64,000 nt of DNA, from the NCBI RefSeq assembly GCF_009769735.1, contig NZ_WSRO01000002.1, forward strand, positions 1 to 64,000, read 5' to 3'. This document shows, one piece after another, positions 34,138 through 42,024 of the stretch; the first letter of the stretch is position 1, and each line of letters opens with the position of its first letter. Both the position numbers and the translations under genes were made by a program. The notes below the pieces were generated by a model that was given only the letters and a program-made list of their open reading frames with translations, ran no database searches and was not told the DNA's origin. This DNA is from Streptomyces sp. BA2. GTDB taxonomy: Bacteria > Actinomycetota > Actinomycetes > Streptomycetales > Streptomycetaceae.

Positions 34138-34429
34138 GGCGGACCGGCAGTGATGCTGGAGAAGGAGCCTTCGCCCCCTTCCCCACGTAGCGTGTTGAAC
34201 AGACCTGATCCGGCCGCGGGAGGTACCCGGTATGCCTGCGGTTTGCACTGACGCCACCTCTGGCAGCCCGCGACACTGCCGAATCCGGCTGGCTACCAGA
34301 GCGCAGGGTCTCTGATTGAGCCTGCACCCAAGTGGTGATGAAGAGCAGGGTTGGGGATCTTCGGCACAGCGTCGCTGAACACCCATCCCATGGTTTTCCA
34401 CCTGTCGTCGCGAAACGGAGTACCCACCG
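34138..34429. other. Intergenic region before the rhamnosidase gene
   Basis: No gene is supported. It may hold the promoter of the rhamnosidase gene, or the remains of its missing 5' part, but I see no coding similarity. Confidence 0.3.
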
Positions 34430-36679
34430 GTGCTGGACCACGCTTCGATGATCACTGCTGGTGGCGATCGAGCCGCCGCGGTCGTACTTACCCGGACCGT
34501 CACCCTGGAGCGGCCCCGCTCACAGGTGGCCGCGGCGTTCCTGCGGGCGACCGCGCACGGGGTGTACGAGGCGCGCATCGACGGCCGCCCCGTCTCGGAT
34601 TCGGTGCTGAACCCGGGCTGGACGTCCTATGCATGGCGGCTGGAGGTTCAGGAGTTCGACGTGAGCGGTCTCCTGCGCGGCGAAGAGGGTGAAGGCGGCG
34701 ACGAGGTTGCCGTGGAGGTGCTGCTCGGGAACGGGTGGTGGCGTGGTGATCTGGGTTTCTGGGCGGCCCGCTCCAACTACGGGAACGAGATCGGCTTCGT
34801 CGGCGAGTTGGAGATCAGCTTCGCGGACGGGCATGTCCAGTCGGTGGTGAGTGATGCCTCCTGGTCGGCGCGGGCCAGCGAGGTGACGTCTAACAGCTTG
34901 TACGACGGGGAGCGGATCGACGCGCGCCTGCGCGGCAGGGGCGATGCGCTCCCGGTGCGGGAGGTGGCCTTCGACCGTGCCCCGCTCGTCGCCCAGGTGG
35001 GTCCGCCGGCGAAGCGGCAGGAGGTGCTGCGCTCCCAACGGATCTGGACCTCGCCGCAGGGGCGGACACTGGTCGACTTCGGCCAGAACCTGGTCGGCTG
35101 GATCCGTCTCCGGGCCGTCGGGCCGGCCGGCACGGAGGTCGTCGTGCGGCATGCCGAGGTCCTGGAGGACGGCGAGCTGTGCACCCGGCCGCTGCAGACG
35201 GCCCGGGCCACCGACACGTTCGTGCTGTCCGGGGGCAAGGACGTCTTCGAGCCGACGCTCACGTTCCACGGTTTCCGGTACGCGGAGGTGACCGGATACC
35301 CGCGCCGGCTGAGCGCGGACGACCTGGAAGCCGTTGTGGTGCACTCGCAGATGACACGCGTGGGTGACTTCGAGTGCTCCAGCGATCTGGTCAACCGGCT
35401 CGCCTCGAACTCGGTGTGGGGGCAGAAGGGCAACTTCCTGCATGTGCCGACCGACTGCCCGCAGCGGGACGAGCGGCTGGGCTGGACAGCCGACATCGCC
35501 GTCTATGCCCAGACCGCGTCCGTGCAGTTCGACACGGCCGACTTCCTGCACCGATGGCTCCTGGACCTGGCCGAGGAGACCCACCGCTCAGGCGCGGCCG
35601 GCGTCCCGCACGTCGTCCCCGACGCGTTCAAGCTGGCCGCGGCGCCGGACCCGGGAATGTTCGAGATCTGGGACAGCCCCACCGCCGTGTGGGGCGACGC
35701 CGCGGTGTGGGTCCCGCAGGCTTTGTGGGAGGAGTACGGGGACCGCGAGCGGCTGGCGGCGCACTATCCGGGCATGGTGCTGCACCTGAAGTCGATACTT
35801 CCGCGGCTGTCGGAGAACGGTCTGTGGGATCAGGGTTTCCAGTTCGGTGACTGGCTCGACCCGGACTCCTCCCCGCACGAGCCGTGGGCGGCCAAGGCCG
35901 ACCCCGGGGTGGTGGCCACCGCCTGTCTGTACCGCTCGGCGATGTTCGCCGCCGAGACGGCCCGCCTCCTCGGCAAGAACGCCGACGCCGCACGCTGGAC
36001 AGAGCTGGCCGAGCGCACCCGGGCCGCGTTTGGGGAGCACTACGTCGCCGAGGATGGCCGGATCCGCTCGGACTGCGCGACCGTGTACGCGCTGGCGGTC
36101 TGCTTCGGCTTGCTCGACGAGAGCACCCGGGCGGCCGCGGGCAAACGGCTCGCCGAACTGGTCCGCACGCACGAGTACCGGGTGACCACGGGATTCGCGG
36201 GCACGCCCTTCATCACCTGGGCGCTGTCGGAGACCGGGCACGTGGAGGACGCCTACCGTCTGCTGCTGGAGGAGCGGTGCCCGTCCTGGCTCTACCCGGT
36301 CACGATGGGCGCGACCACGATCTGGGAGCGCTGGGACTCCATGCTCCCCGACGGCTCGGTCAACCCCGGTGAGATGACCAGCTTCAACCACTACGCCCTG
36401 GGGGCCGTAGTGGACTGGCTCTACAAGGTGGTGGCCGGGATCCGGCCGGCCGAACCGGGCTATGCGCGCATCCGCCTCGCCCCGACACCAGGGCCCGGCC
36501 TGGACTGGGCCGGGGCCCGTCTGGAGACGCCACGCGGCCGGGTCGAATCCCACTGGCGCCGCCAGGGCGCTCAGATCGAGGTCCGTGTCCTGGTTCCCGA
36601 CGAGGTCGTAGCCGACGTGGTCCTCCCCGACGGCACCGAGACAACCGTCACCGGCGGTGAGCACACCTTCCTCAGCTGA
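34430..36679 (+). CDS. Alpha-L-rhamnosidase (GH78), N-terminally short
   Basis: A 749-residue inverting glycoside hydrolase that removes terminal alpha-L-rhamnose. A beta-sandwich (about 20-170, VYEARIDGRPVSDSVLNPGW), a second sandwich (VDFGQNLVGWIRLRAVGPAG), the (alpha/alpha)6 catalytic barrel (about 310-650) and a C-terminal sandwich follow in order. The catalytic acids are visible in DCPQRDERLGWTAD and TTIWERWDS. Family members usually have an additional 120-160-residue N-terminal Ig-like domain; here the gene begins just after it, so it may be naturally short or truncated. No signal peptide, so intracellular. No sugar transporter is adjacent. Confidence 0.86.
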   Translation: MLDHASMITAGGDRAAAVVLTRTVTLERPRSQVAAAFLRATAHGVYEARIDGRPVSDSVLNPGWTSYAWRLEVQEFDVSGLLRGEEGEGGDEVAVEVLLGNGWWRGDLGFWAARSNYGNEIGFVGELEISFADGHVQSVVSDASWSARASEVTSNSLYDGERIDARLRGRGDALPVREVAFDRAPLVAQVGPPAKRQEVLRSQRIWTSPQGRTLVDFGQNLVGWIRLRAVGPAGTEVVVRHAEVLEDGELCTRPLQTARATDTFVLSGGKDVFEPTLTFHGFRYAEVTGYPRRLSADDLEAVVVHSQMTRVGDFECSSDLVNRLASNSVWGQKGNFLHVPTDCPQRDERLGWTADIAVYAQTASVQFDTADFLHRWLLDLAEETHRSGAAGVPHVVPDAFKLAAAPDPGMFEIWDSPTAVWGDAAVWVPQALWEEYGDRERLAAHYPGMVLHLKSILPRLSENGLWDQGFQFGDWLDPDSSPHEPWAAKADPGVVATACLYRSAMFAAETARLLGKNADAARWTELAERTRAAFGEHYVAEDGRIRSDCATVYALAVCFGLLDESTRAAAGKRLAELVRTHEYRVTTGFAGTPFITWALSETGHVEDAYRLLLEERCPSWLYPVTMGATTIWERWDSMLPDGSVNPGEMTSFNHYALGAVVDWLYKVVAGIRPAEPGYARIRLAPTPGPGLDWAGARLETPRGRVESHWRRQGAQIEVRVLVPDEVVADVVLPDGTETTVTGGEHTFLS

Positions 36680-36769
36680 CCTGCAGTCCCGCGTCAGTGA
36701 CAACCATCGGCGCGGGGCGCGTCCTTGCCGAGCGGCTGCTGGTCCGGTGCCCGTCCCCTGGCCACGGTG

Positions 36770-37366
36770 TCACGCGCGGCCGGAGCGGCGGGCCCGGGCG
36801 GCACGGGCGCGGTCGCCGCACCGGGTGGAGCACCAGTGGCGGCGGCCGTGGCGGAGCAGGTACCGGTTGCAGGGCGTGGACGCGCAAGCAGTGAGCCGCT
36901 CGGCGTCCGGACCGGTCAGGAGGTCGGCGGCGTCGGCGGCGAGCGCCGCCAGGGCGTGGTCGACGAGCTCCGAGGTGGGATTGGACATGGCGCGGTAGGG
37001 GCCGCTCTTGTCGTCCCAAGCCAGCAACGGGGCGGTGGGCACGCGGGTCAGCGTGTCGTTGATCGCGGCGACCGCGGAGGGCAGCGCGGGCAGCCCCGCG
37101 ACACGGGACGCGAACAGCGCCCGGACCTGCTCACGCAGGGAACGCAGCTGCGCGGCGCACATCTCGAGCATGCCCGCATCGACCGGCGTGAGGCCCTGCT
37201 GCGTCAGCCACTGATCGGCCCCGGCGGGCGTGCCGAGCTGGTCGACGTATTGCCCGCCCGGCAGCGCGACGGCGCTGTTGACCAGGGCAATCGACGGGTG
37301 CTGTTCGGCCCCCGGAGCGGGCGGCAGCCCGGACTCGGTAACGATGCTCTCTTCCATATCCCTCAT
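36770..37366 (-). CDS. CGNR zinc-finger regulator (ABATE domain)
   Basis: A 198-residue protein. The N-terminal ABATE-type stress-response domain contains WLTQQGLTPVDAGMLEMCAA and AAINDTLTRVP; the C-terminal zinc finger is CASTPCNRYLLRHGRRHWC followed by STRCGDRARAARARR, a CGNR-like finger with C-G-D-R in place of C-G-N-R. These are putative transcription factors. It is divergent from the MBL hydrolase at 37474 with a perfect palindrome between. ATG 37366 or 37357 is likely; the frame also opens at 37384, which would enter the palindrome. Confidence 0.82.
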   Translation of the reverse strand: MRDMEESIVTESGLPPAPGAEQHPSIALVNSAVALPGGQYVDQLGTPAGADQWLTQQGLTPVDAGMLEMCAAQLRSLREQVRALFASRVAGLPALPSAVAAINDTLTRVPTAPLLAWDDKSGPYRAMSNPTSELVDHALAALAADAADLLTGPDAERLTACASTPCNRYLLRHGRRHWCSTRCGDRARAARARRSGRA

Positions 37367-37382
37367 GGTACGACCCCGACGC

Positions 37383-37399
37383 AACCGTGAGTCACGGTT
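37383..37399. promoter_or_regulatory. 17-bp perfect palindrome, likely CGNR operator
   Basis: AACCGTGA-G-TCACGGTT is a perfect palindrome directly before the regulator's start. A half-site TCACGGTT recurs at 37438-37445, 47 bases away, next to the hydrolase start. This arrangement suggests cooperative autoregulation. Confidence 0.6.
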
Positions 37400-37473
37400 G
37401 GGTTTGCCTCTATCCGTGACGTGTGCCTACAGTCGAGTCACGGTTCAATCATTTCGCATCCGTGAGGTTACTT

Positions 37474-38256
37474 GTGTCTGCTTCCCCTGCGTCCACGCAG
37501 TTCCCCGTCCGCGTCTTCGGCGGACCCACGGCCCTGTTCGAGTACGGCGGCCTGCGCTTTCTGACCGACCCGACCTTCGACGCCCCCTGCACCTACCCCG
37601 CGCCTCCCGGCGCCCCGGCCCTGAAAAAGACGGCCCACTCCACCGGCACCCCCGACGACCTGGGCCCCGTCGACGTGGTCCTGCTCTCCCACGACGAGCA
37701 CGACGACAACCTCGACAACGCCGGCCGCGCCCTGCTCGCCGACATCCCGCTGACCCTGACCACCACCGGCGGCGGCGAACGCCTCGGCGACAAGGCGACG
37801 GGGCTTGCCGACTGGGAGTCCATCGAGCTGGAGCGCCCCGGCGGCGGCACGCTCACGGTGACCGCCGTGCCCGCCATCCACGGGCCCGGCACCCGCGAGG
37901 AAGTCGAACCGATCGCCGGACAGGTCGTCGGCTTCGTCCTGACCGGCGAGGGCCTGCCCACCGTCTACGTCAGCGGCGACAACGCCTCCCTGGACGCCGT
38001 GAAGGAGATCGCCGCACGCTTCGCACCCATCGACACCGCGATCCTCTTCGCCGGCGCCCCGCGCTTCGCGGAGATCTTCGACGGGGGCCTGATCGTCCTG
38101 GACAGCGCCCAGGCCGCCGAGGCCACCCAGATCCTCGGTGCCCGCCGCGTGGTGCCCGTCCACTTCGACAGCTGGTCCCACTTCACCGAGGGCCGAGACG
38201 AACTGCAGGCCGCCTTCGGTGCTGCGGGCCTCGCCGACCGTCTGCAGCTGAACTGA
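37474..38256 (+). CDS. MBL-fold metallo-hydrolase (UlaG-like)
   Basis: A 260-residue metal-dependent hydrolase. GTG 37474 is preferred (GAGG seven bases upstream); an upstream start at 37423 lies in the regulatory region. Motifs: VFGGPTALFEYGGLRFLTDP, LLSHDEHDDNLD (the H-x-x-H-x-D-N-L-D form of this subgroup), VPAIHGPGT, YVSGDNASLDAV and RVVPVHFDSWSHFT. It is a close paralogue of the C-terminal domain of the fusion protein at 31784, although there the first motif is H-E-H-P-D-H. Substrate unknown. Confidence 0.88.
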   Translation: MSASPASTQFPVRVFGGPTALFEYGGLRFLTDPTFDAPCTYPAPPGAPALKKTAHSTGTPDDLGPVDVVLLSHDEHDDNLDNAGRALLADIPLTLTTTGGGERLGDKATGLADWESIELERPGGGTLTVTAVPAIHGPGTREEVEPIAGQVVGFVLTGEGLPTVYVSGDNASLDAVKEIAARFAPIDTAILFAGAPRFAEIFDGGLIVLDSAQAAEATQILGARRVVPVHFDSWSHFTEGRDELQAAFGAAGLADRLQLN

Positions 38257-38439
38257 GCGGACCCATCACAGCCTGCCCGCGGGGGCCCGGCAGGTCCGCC
38301 GCCCCCGCGGGCCCCGTGGCTGCGCCCGCTCCCACCGACGGCCGAGCGCCTCCCGCCCGCCCCGAGACAGCCGCCCCCTTCCATTGGTCCTCAGTTACGC
38401 CACAGGCTCGCCTGGGGGCCCGTCCCTCCTGGATCCGTC

Positions 38440-39735
38440 ATGGCCCACCGCACGACCACCCCGAAGCCCCCCTCCCCTCAAACCAACGCTCAGGGCAGCG
38501 GCCCGCCGAGCGCCCGCACACAACAGCGCATCCTCACCGTCCTGTTCGCCTCCCAGGTCCTGAGCGGACTCGGGCTCGCCGCGGGCACCACCGTCGCAGC
38601 GCTGCTCGTGCAGGACATGCTCCACTCCACCGCCCTGGCCGGACTGAGCAGCGGCCTGCTCACCGCGGGCTCCGCACTGGCCGCCATCGCCGTCGGCCGC
38701 CTCTCCCAGGCCCGCGGCCGCCGCCCCGGGCTGGCCGCCGGATACCTCGTCGGCGCACTCGGCGCCGTCGGCGTCACCACCGCCGCCGCCAACGACAGCC
38801 CGGCCCTGCTCTTCGTCGCCCTGTTCCTCTACGGCGCCGGCACCGCCGTCAACCTCCAGGCCCGCTACGCCGGCGCCGACCTCGCCGCACCGGCCCACCG
38901 CGCCCGCTCCATCTCCACCGTCGTGGTCGCCACCACCGTCGGCGGCGTGGCCGGCCCCGCCCTGGCCGGCCCCACCGGCCACCTGGCACAAGCCCTCGGC
39001 CTGCCCAGCCTCACCGGACTCTTCGTCGTCGCCGCCGCGGCCTTCACCCTGGCCGCCCTCACTCTGCTGATCTGGCTGCGCCCCGACCCCCTCCTGCTCG
39101 CCCGCACCGTGCACGCCGACACCAGCACCGACTCGGCGCAGCCCACCAGCGCGACCGCGGCATCTGTACCCGGCACCCCGCGACGCGAGCCGAGTCTGCC
39201 ACTGGGCGTTCTGGTCCTGGTTCTCACGCAGGCCGTCATGGTGGCCGTCATGACGATGACCCCGGTCCACATGCACGCCCACGGCCACGGCACCGCCGCC
39301 TCCGGTCTCGTCATCGCCCTGCACGTCGGCGCCATGTACCTGCCCTCACCGCTGACCGGCCGACTCGTCGACCGCTTCGGCTCCGCAACCATCGCCGTCT
39401 GGGCCGCCCTCACGCTCTTGGCCGCCGGCGTTCTCGCGGCCACCGCCCCCGACGACTCCGTCGCCCTGCTCGCCCTCGCCCTCATCCTGCTCGGCCTGGG
39501 CTGGAACTTCGGCCTGGTCAGCGGCACCGCCATCGTCACCGACGCCGCCCCCGTGGCCACCCGCGCCAAGACCCAGGGACTCGTCGACGTCGCCGTAGCC
39601 ATCGCAGGCGCCGCCGGCGGCATGATCTCCGGCCTCGTCGTCGCGGCCGCCAGCTACTCAGCCCTGGCCATCACCGGAGCAGTCATCGCCCTCGCTCTGC
39701 TGCCCGTCATCATCGCCACCGCCCGCAAGCGCTGA
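38440..39735 (+). CDS. MFS transporter
   Basis: A 431-residue major facilitator protein with about twelve membrane helices. The loop after helix 2 has VGRLSQARGRRPGLAAGYLV (the G-x-x-x-D/R-R-x-G-R/K motif) and the equivalent in the second half is TGRLVDRFGSATIAVWAALT. A His-rich stretch HMHAHGHGTAA precedes helix 8. Likely a drug or metabolite exporter in the inner membrane. It follows the MBL hydrolase by 180 bases and may be transcribed with it. Confidence 0.9.
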   Translation: MAHRTTTPKPPSPQTNAQGSGPPSARTQQRILTVLFASQVLSGLGLAAGTTVAALLVQDMLHSTALAGLSSGLLTAGSALAAIAVGRLSQARGRRPGLAAGYLVGALGAVGVTTAAANDSPALLFVALFLYGAGTAVNLQARYAGADLAAPAHRARSISTVVVATTVGGVAGPALAGPTGHLAQALGLPSLTGLFVVAAAAFTLAALTLLIWLRPDPLLLARTVHADTSTDSAQPTSATAASVPGTPRREPSLPLGVLVLVLTQAVMVAVMTMTPVHMHAHGHGTAASGLVIALHVGAMYLPSPLTGRLVDRFGSATIAVWAALTLLAAGVLAATAPDDSVALLALALILLGLGWNFGLVSGTAIVTDAAPVATRAKTQGLVDVAVAIAGAAGGMISGLVVAAASYSALAITGAVIALALLPVIIATARKR

Positions 39736-40129
39736 CCGCACACCGCATTTCGCCATCACCTACGTGGTGCTCGGCCTCGTGGCGAGCGGGGTCTGGCGGT
39801 GGCGCCAGGACATGCTGATGGACTGGCCGCTCACGCAGTTCGGCGAGGGCGTGACGCCCTGGCTCGTCTCCGTCTGGGCGGACGGTCCGGCACGCTACTG
39901 GGTCTGGCCACAGGGCTGGCCGTCGATCTGTGGGCCACGCTCCCCCTCTCCGCCCGCAACGCCCAGGAGCTGCCCTCCAGGACACCGAGCACGCAGCTTC
40001 CAGTGCCTGATCCTGGTACGACAGGAGTACGCGCACCCCTCACGACATCCAAAGGGGTACGCCGACACGCCGGCGACAAGGAAGACCCTGGAAGCCCAAC
40101 ACGTCGAACTTGACAGGGAACAGACCCGG
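39736..40129. other. Unassigned DNA with coding-like frames
   Basis: A plus-strand frame begins ITYVVLGLVASGVWRWRQDM and continues WLVSVWADG to about 39910 with coding bias but no start near a ribosome-binding site and no recognised family; similarity to protein is lost after that. Probably a gene fragment. Confidence 0.3.
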
Positions 40130-40273
40130 TCGGTGTAGAGCTTGGTCGTCAACTGGCCGCCGCAGCAGCCCGCACCAGAACGTGTGGTGCTCGTGCCGGT
40201 GACGAAACGCGTCCAGCTCGATCGCCTCCAACGGCAGCATCAGCGGCTCCTCCGAGTCCGCGCTGCCCAGCAT
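40130..40273 (-). pseudogene. Fragment of a CoiA-like protein
   Basis: The minus strand reads LMLPLEAIELDAFRHRHEHH and TFWCGLL, then after a small deletion, in another frame, CCGGQLTTKLYTDRVC. I recall this C-G-G-Q-L-T-T-K-L-Y block from a large Streptomyces protein group annotated as competence CoiA-like. Only about 45 codons remain. Confidence 0.35.
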
Positions 40274-40526
40274 GCAGTCTGAATCTGCCGCCTGTCACGA
40301 TGCACGAAGCCCCCCATTGACTTCAACTCAGTCTGTCATCAGTGGAATTTGCGCTCCAGACCACAATGCGGTCCCTGCACCGAAGCGCCGTGGCCGAAGC
40401 GCCGCTGTGCTACGCAGCATGGCCGCCGCCTGCCCCGTCGCCACCCGCGGCACGGCCCAGACCGGTGTCCTGGCGCCAGTGGCGCAGACGGCGTCGGCGC
40501 AGCAAGCGGTGGGCGTCGTCTGTGGG

Positions 40527-40757
40527 CTACTCGTCTTCGTCGTCGGTCGGCTCGGTGATCCACTCCGGCGGCGCGAGGGCTTGGTTGTTGTAGCACCAGC
40601 GTTCGATGACATGGTCGCGGAAGAGTGCCTCGGCCAGATCGGCGTGTTCGACCTGTCCGATGCCGACTGGCGAACGGCTGCAGGCGCGGGCGCGGGCCCC
40701 GGGGGGGCGCTCGCTCCGGCCCGCGTGCACACCCGTTCGACGACGCGGTCGCCGCAA
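40527..40757 (-). pseudogene. C-terminal fragment of a small hypothetical protein
   Basis: The last 40 residues of a 76-codon frame look real (ADLAEALFRDHVIERWCYNN, LAPPEWITEPTDDEDE) while the first half is Arg-rich and unlike it. Family unknown. Confidence 0.28.
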
Positions 40758-40773
40758 CGGCGGTCACGGGTGG

Positions 40774-41349
40774 CTAACGGCTGCGTCTTCTGCGGCTGGT
40801 GCCAGGCTTCGGCACGGTCTCCAAGTCGGCCTTCGCTTGCCGGAAGAACACAGTGCGGGCCTCCCGCGCCTCCAGCGCTCCCCTGTTCCACGCAGCCCAC
40901 TCCGGGTTGGCCGACTCGTAGCGGGCACGGGAGTGCAGCCCGGAACTGAGCACCATCAGACGCTGCAGCACATCCTCAACCTGCTCTTCCAGGGGCGGTG
41001 TGGCGACCAGCGTGGCCCGCTCGGCTGCGTCCGCCGCTTCCGCCAACGGTCCGTTGGCCCGCGCGACCACCACTTCCTGCATCCGTTCCGCCAGCCCGAC
41101 TTCCCCTACGTTCTCAACGGCCAGGTCCAACTCCGCCCCCCGCTCCTCCTGCAGGTCCTCCATCGCGCTCATCGCCGCGCCCCAGGAGTGCAGGAAGTCC
41201 AGGTAGGCCTGCAGGCGTTGGCCGCGAAGCCACTGCCCATGCTCGACCTGGGCCTGGTCGCTGACCTGCCGTCGACCGACGAACAGGCCCAGCAGGACTC
41301 CGGCGATGCCCAGCAGACCAGCCGTCACGGCAGCAGCGACCACCCCCAC
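40774..41349 (-). CDS. Single-helix membrane protein with cytoplasmic helical domain
   Basis: A 191-residue protein. Residues 3-25 (VVAAAVTAGLLGIAGVLLGL) form one membrane helix; the remainder is helical and charged (QVEHGQWLRGQRLQAYLDFL, EEQVEDVLQRLMVLSSGLHS) and ends with a basic tail (KPGTSRRRRSR). Proteins of this plan are common in Streptomyces, without known function. No neighbour in the same operon is clear. Confidence 0.72.
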   Translation of the reverse strand: MGVVAAAVTAGLLGIAGVLLGLFVGRRQVSDQAQVEHGQWLRGQRLQAYLDFLHSWGAAMSAMEDLQEERGAELDLAVENVGEVGLAERMQEVVVARANGPLAEAADAAERATLVATPPLEEQVEDVLQRLMVLSSGLHSRARYESANPEWAAWNRGALEAREARTVFFRQAKADLETVPKPGTSRRRRSR

Positions 41350-41707
41350 GGCTCGTTCATCCCGTCAGCCTTCCCGATCCAGCCCGCCGTTGACACGGAT
41401 GTACGCAGCAGGGTGACGGAGACCCCGCCTCACCCAGTACGACGTGAGCCGGAGGGCTTGATGGTGTTGAGGGTTGCGGTGATCTCATAGGCGATGGCGG
41501 TGGCCGTCTCGCCGGCCGCAGCGTGCACGGTGATCCGGGCGAGGTGTGCGGCAGCGTACTCGCCTTCTGGCCGCCGTTGAACTTGGCGGGCTCTGGCCAA
41601 GGCTTCGGCTGTGTCGGCCCGAGCCGAACAGCACGAGCCGGCGCACCGCGCATCGACGCCGCACCGCTGACGCGGCCGTCCGAGACTGGCACGAGCGCTC
41701 TGGGCGT
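41350..41707. other. Region without supported gene
   Basis: A minus-strand frame near 41440-41600 (ALARARQVQRRPEGEYAAAH, LARITVHAAAGETATAIAYE) has coding bias and may be a fragment of a tetratricopeptide-like or regulatory protein; I cannot define its ends. Confidence 0.3.
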
Positions 41708-41899
41708 TCAGACGAACAGTGCTGCGAGGGCCGCGGTCACGGCGGCGGCGAGGGTAATGACCGCGGTGAAGGTGGTGGCGGCCCGGGTGAGGGCGGTGGG
41801 GTAGGTGGCGCCGTCCATGCGGGCGAGTTTGCCCGCGCCGGCGGCGGCCAGTAGCGCGATGACGATCACGAGTGCGGTGGTGAGAAGGACGACGGCCAC
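41708..41899 (-). CDS. Small membrane protein, two helices
   Basis: A 63-residue protein from GTG 41899 (GGGAG just upstream): VAVVLLTTALVIVIALLAAA and TTFTAVITLAAAVTAALAAL are two membrane helices joined by a short loop KLARMDGATYPTALTRA. It is divergent from the large HTH-NTPase gene at 42025. An upstream start at 42001 would add an unlikely hydrophilic leader. Confidence 0.58.
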   Translation of the reverse strand: MAVVLLTTALVIVIALLAAAGAGKLARMDGATYPTALTRAATTFTAVITLAAAVTAALAALFV

Positions 41900-42024
41900 G
41901 ATGGACTCCCGGTAGGCGGTGGGGCGTTGACGTGGTCGAAGGTCGTGGAACCTGCGTTCTCCGGGGTTCGCCTGGACGAGAATGAACACCGGCGAACACA
42001 TCCGGGCCCCGGGAGGGGAGGTAC

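Noticed and set aside
36725..37390. Plus-strand frame of 221 codons opposite the CGNR gene
   Set aside because: Antisense of the CGNR protein, whose zinc finger is clear on the minus strand.
37230..39818. Plus-strand open frame of over 860 codons
   Set aside because: It runs out of frame through the MBL and MFS genes; extreme Arg/Pro content and no motif.
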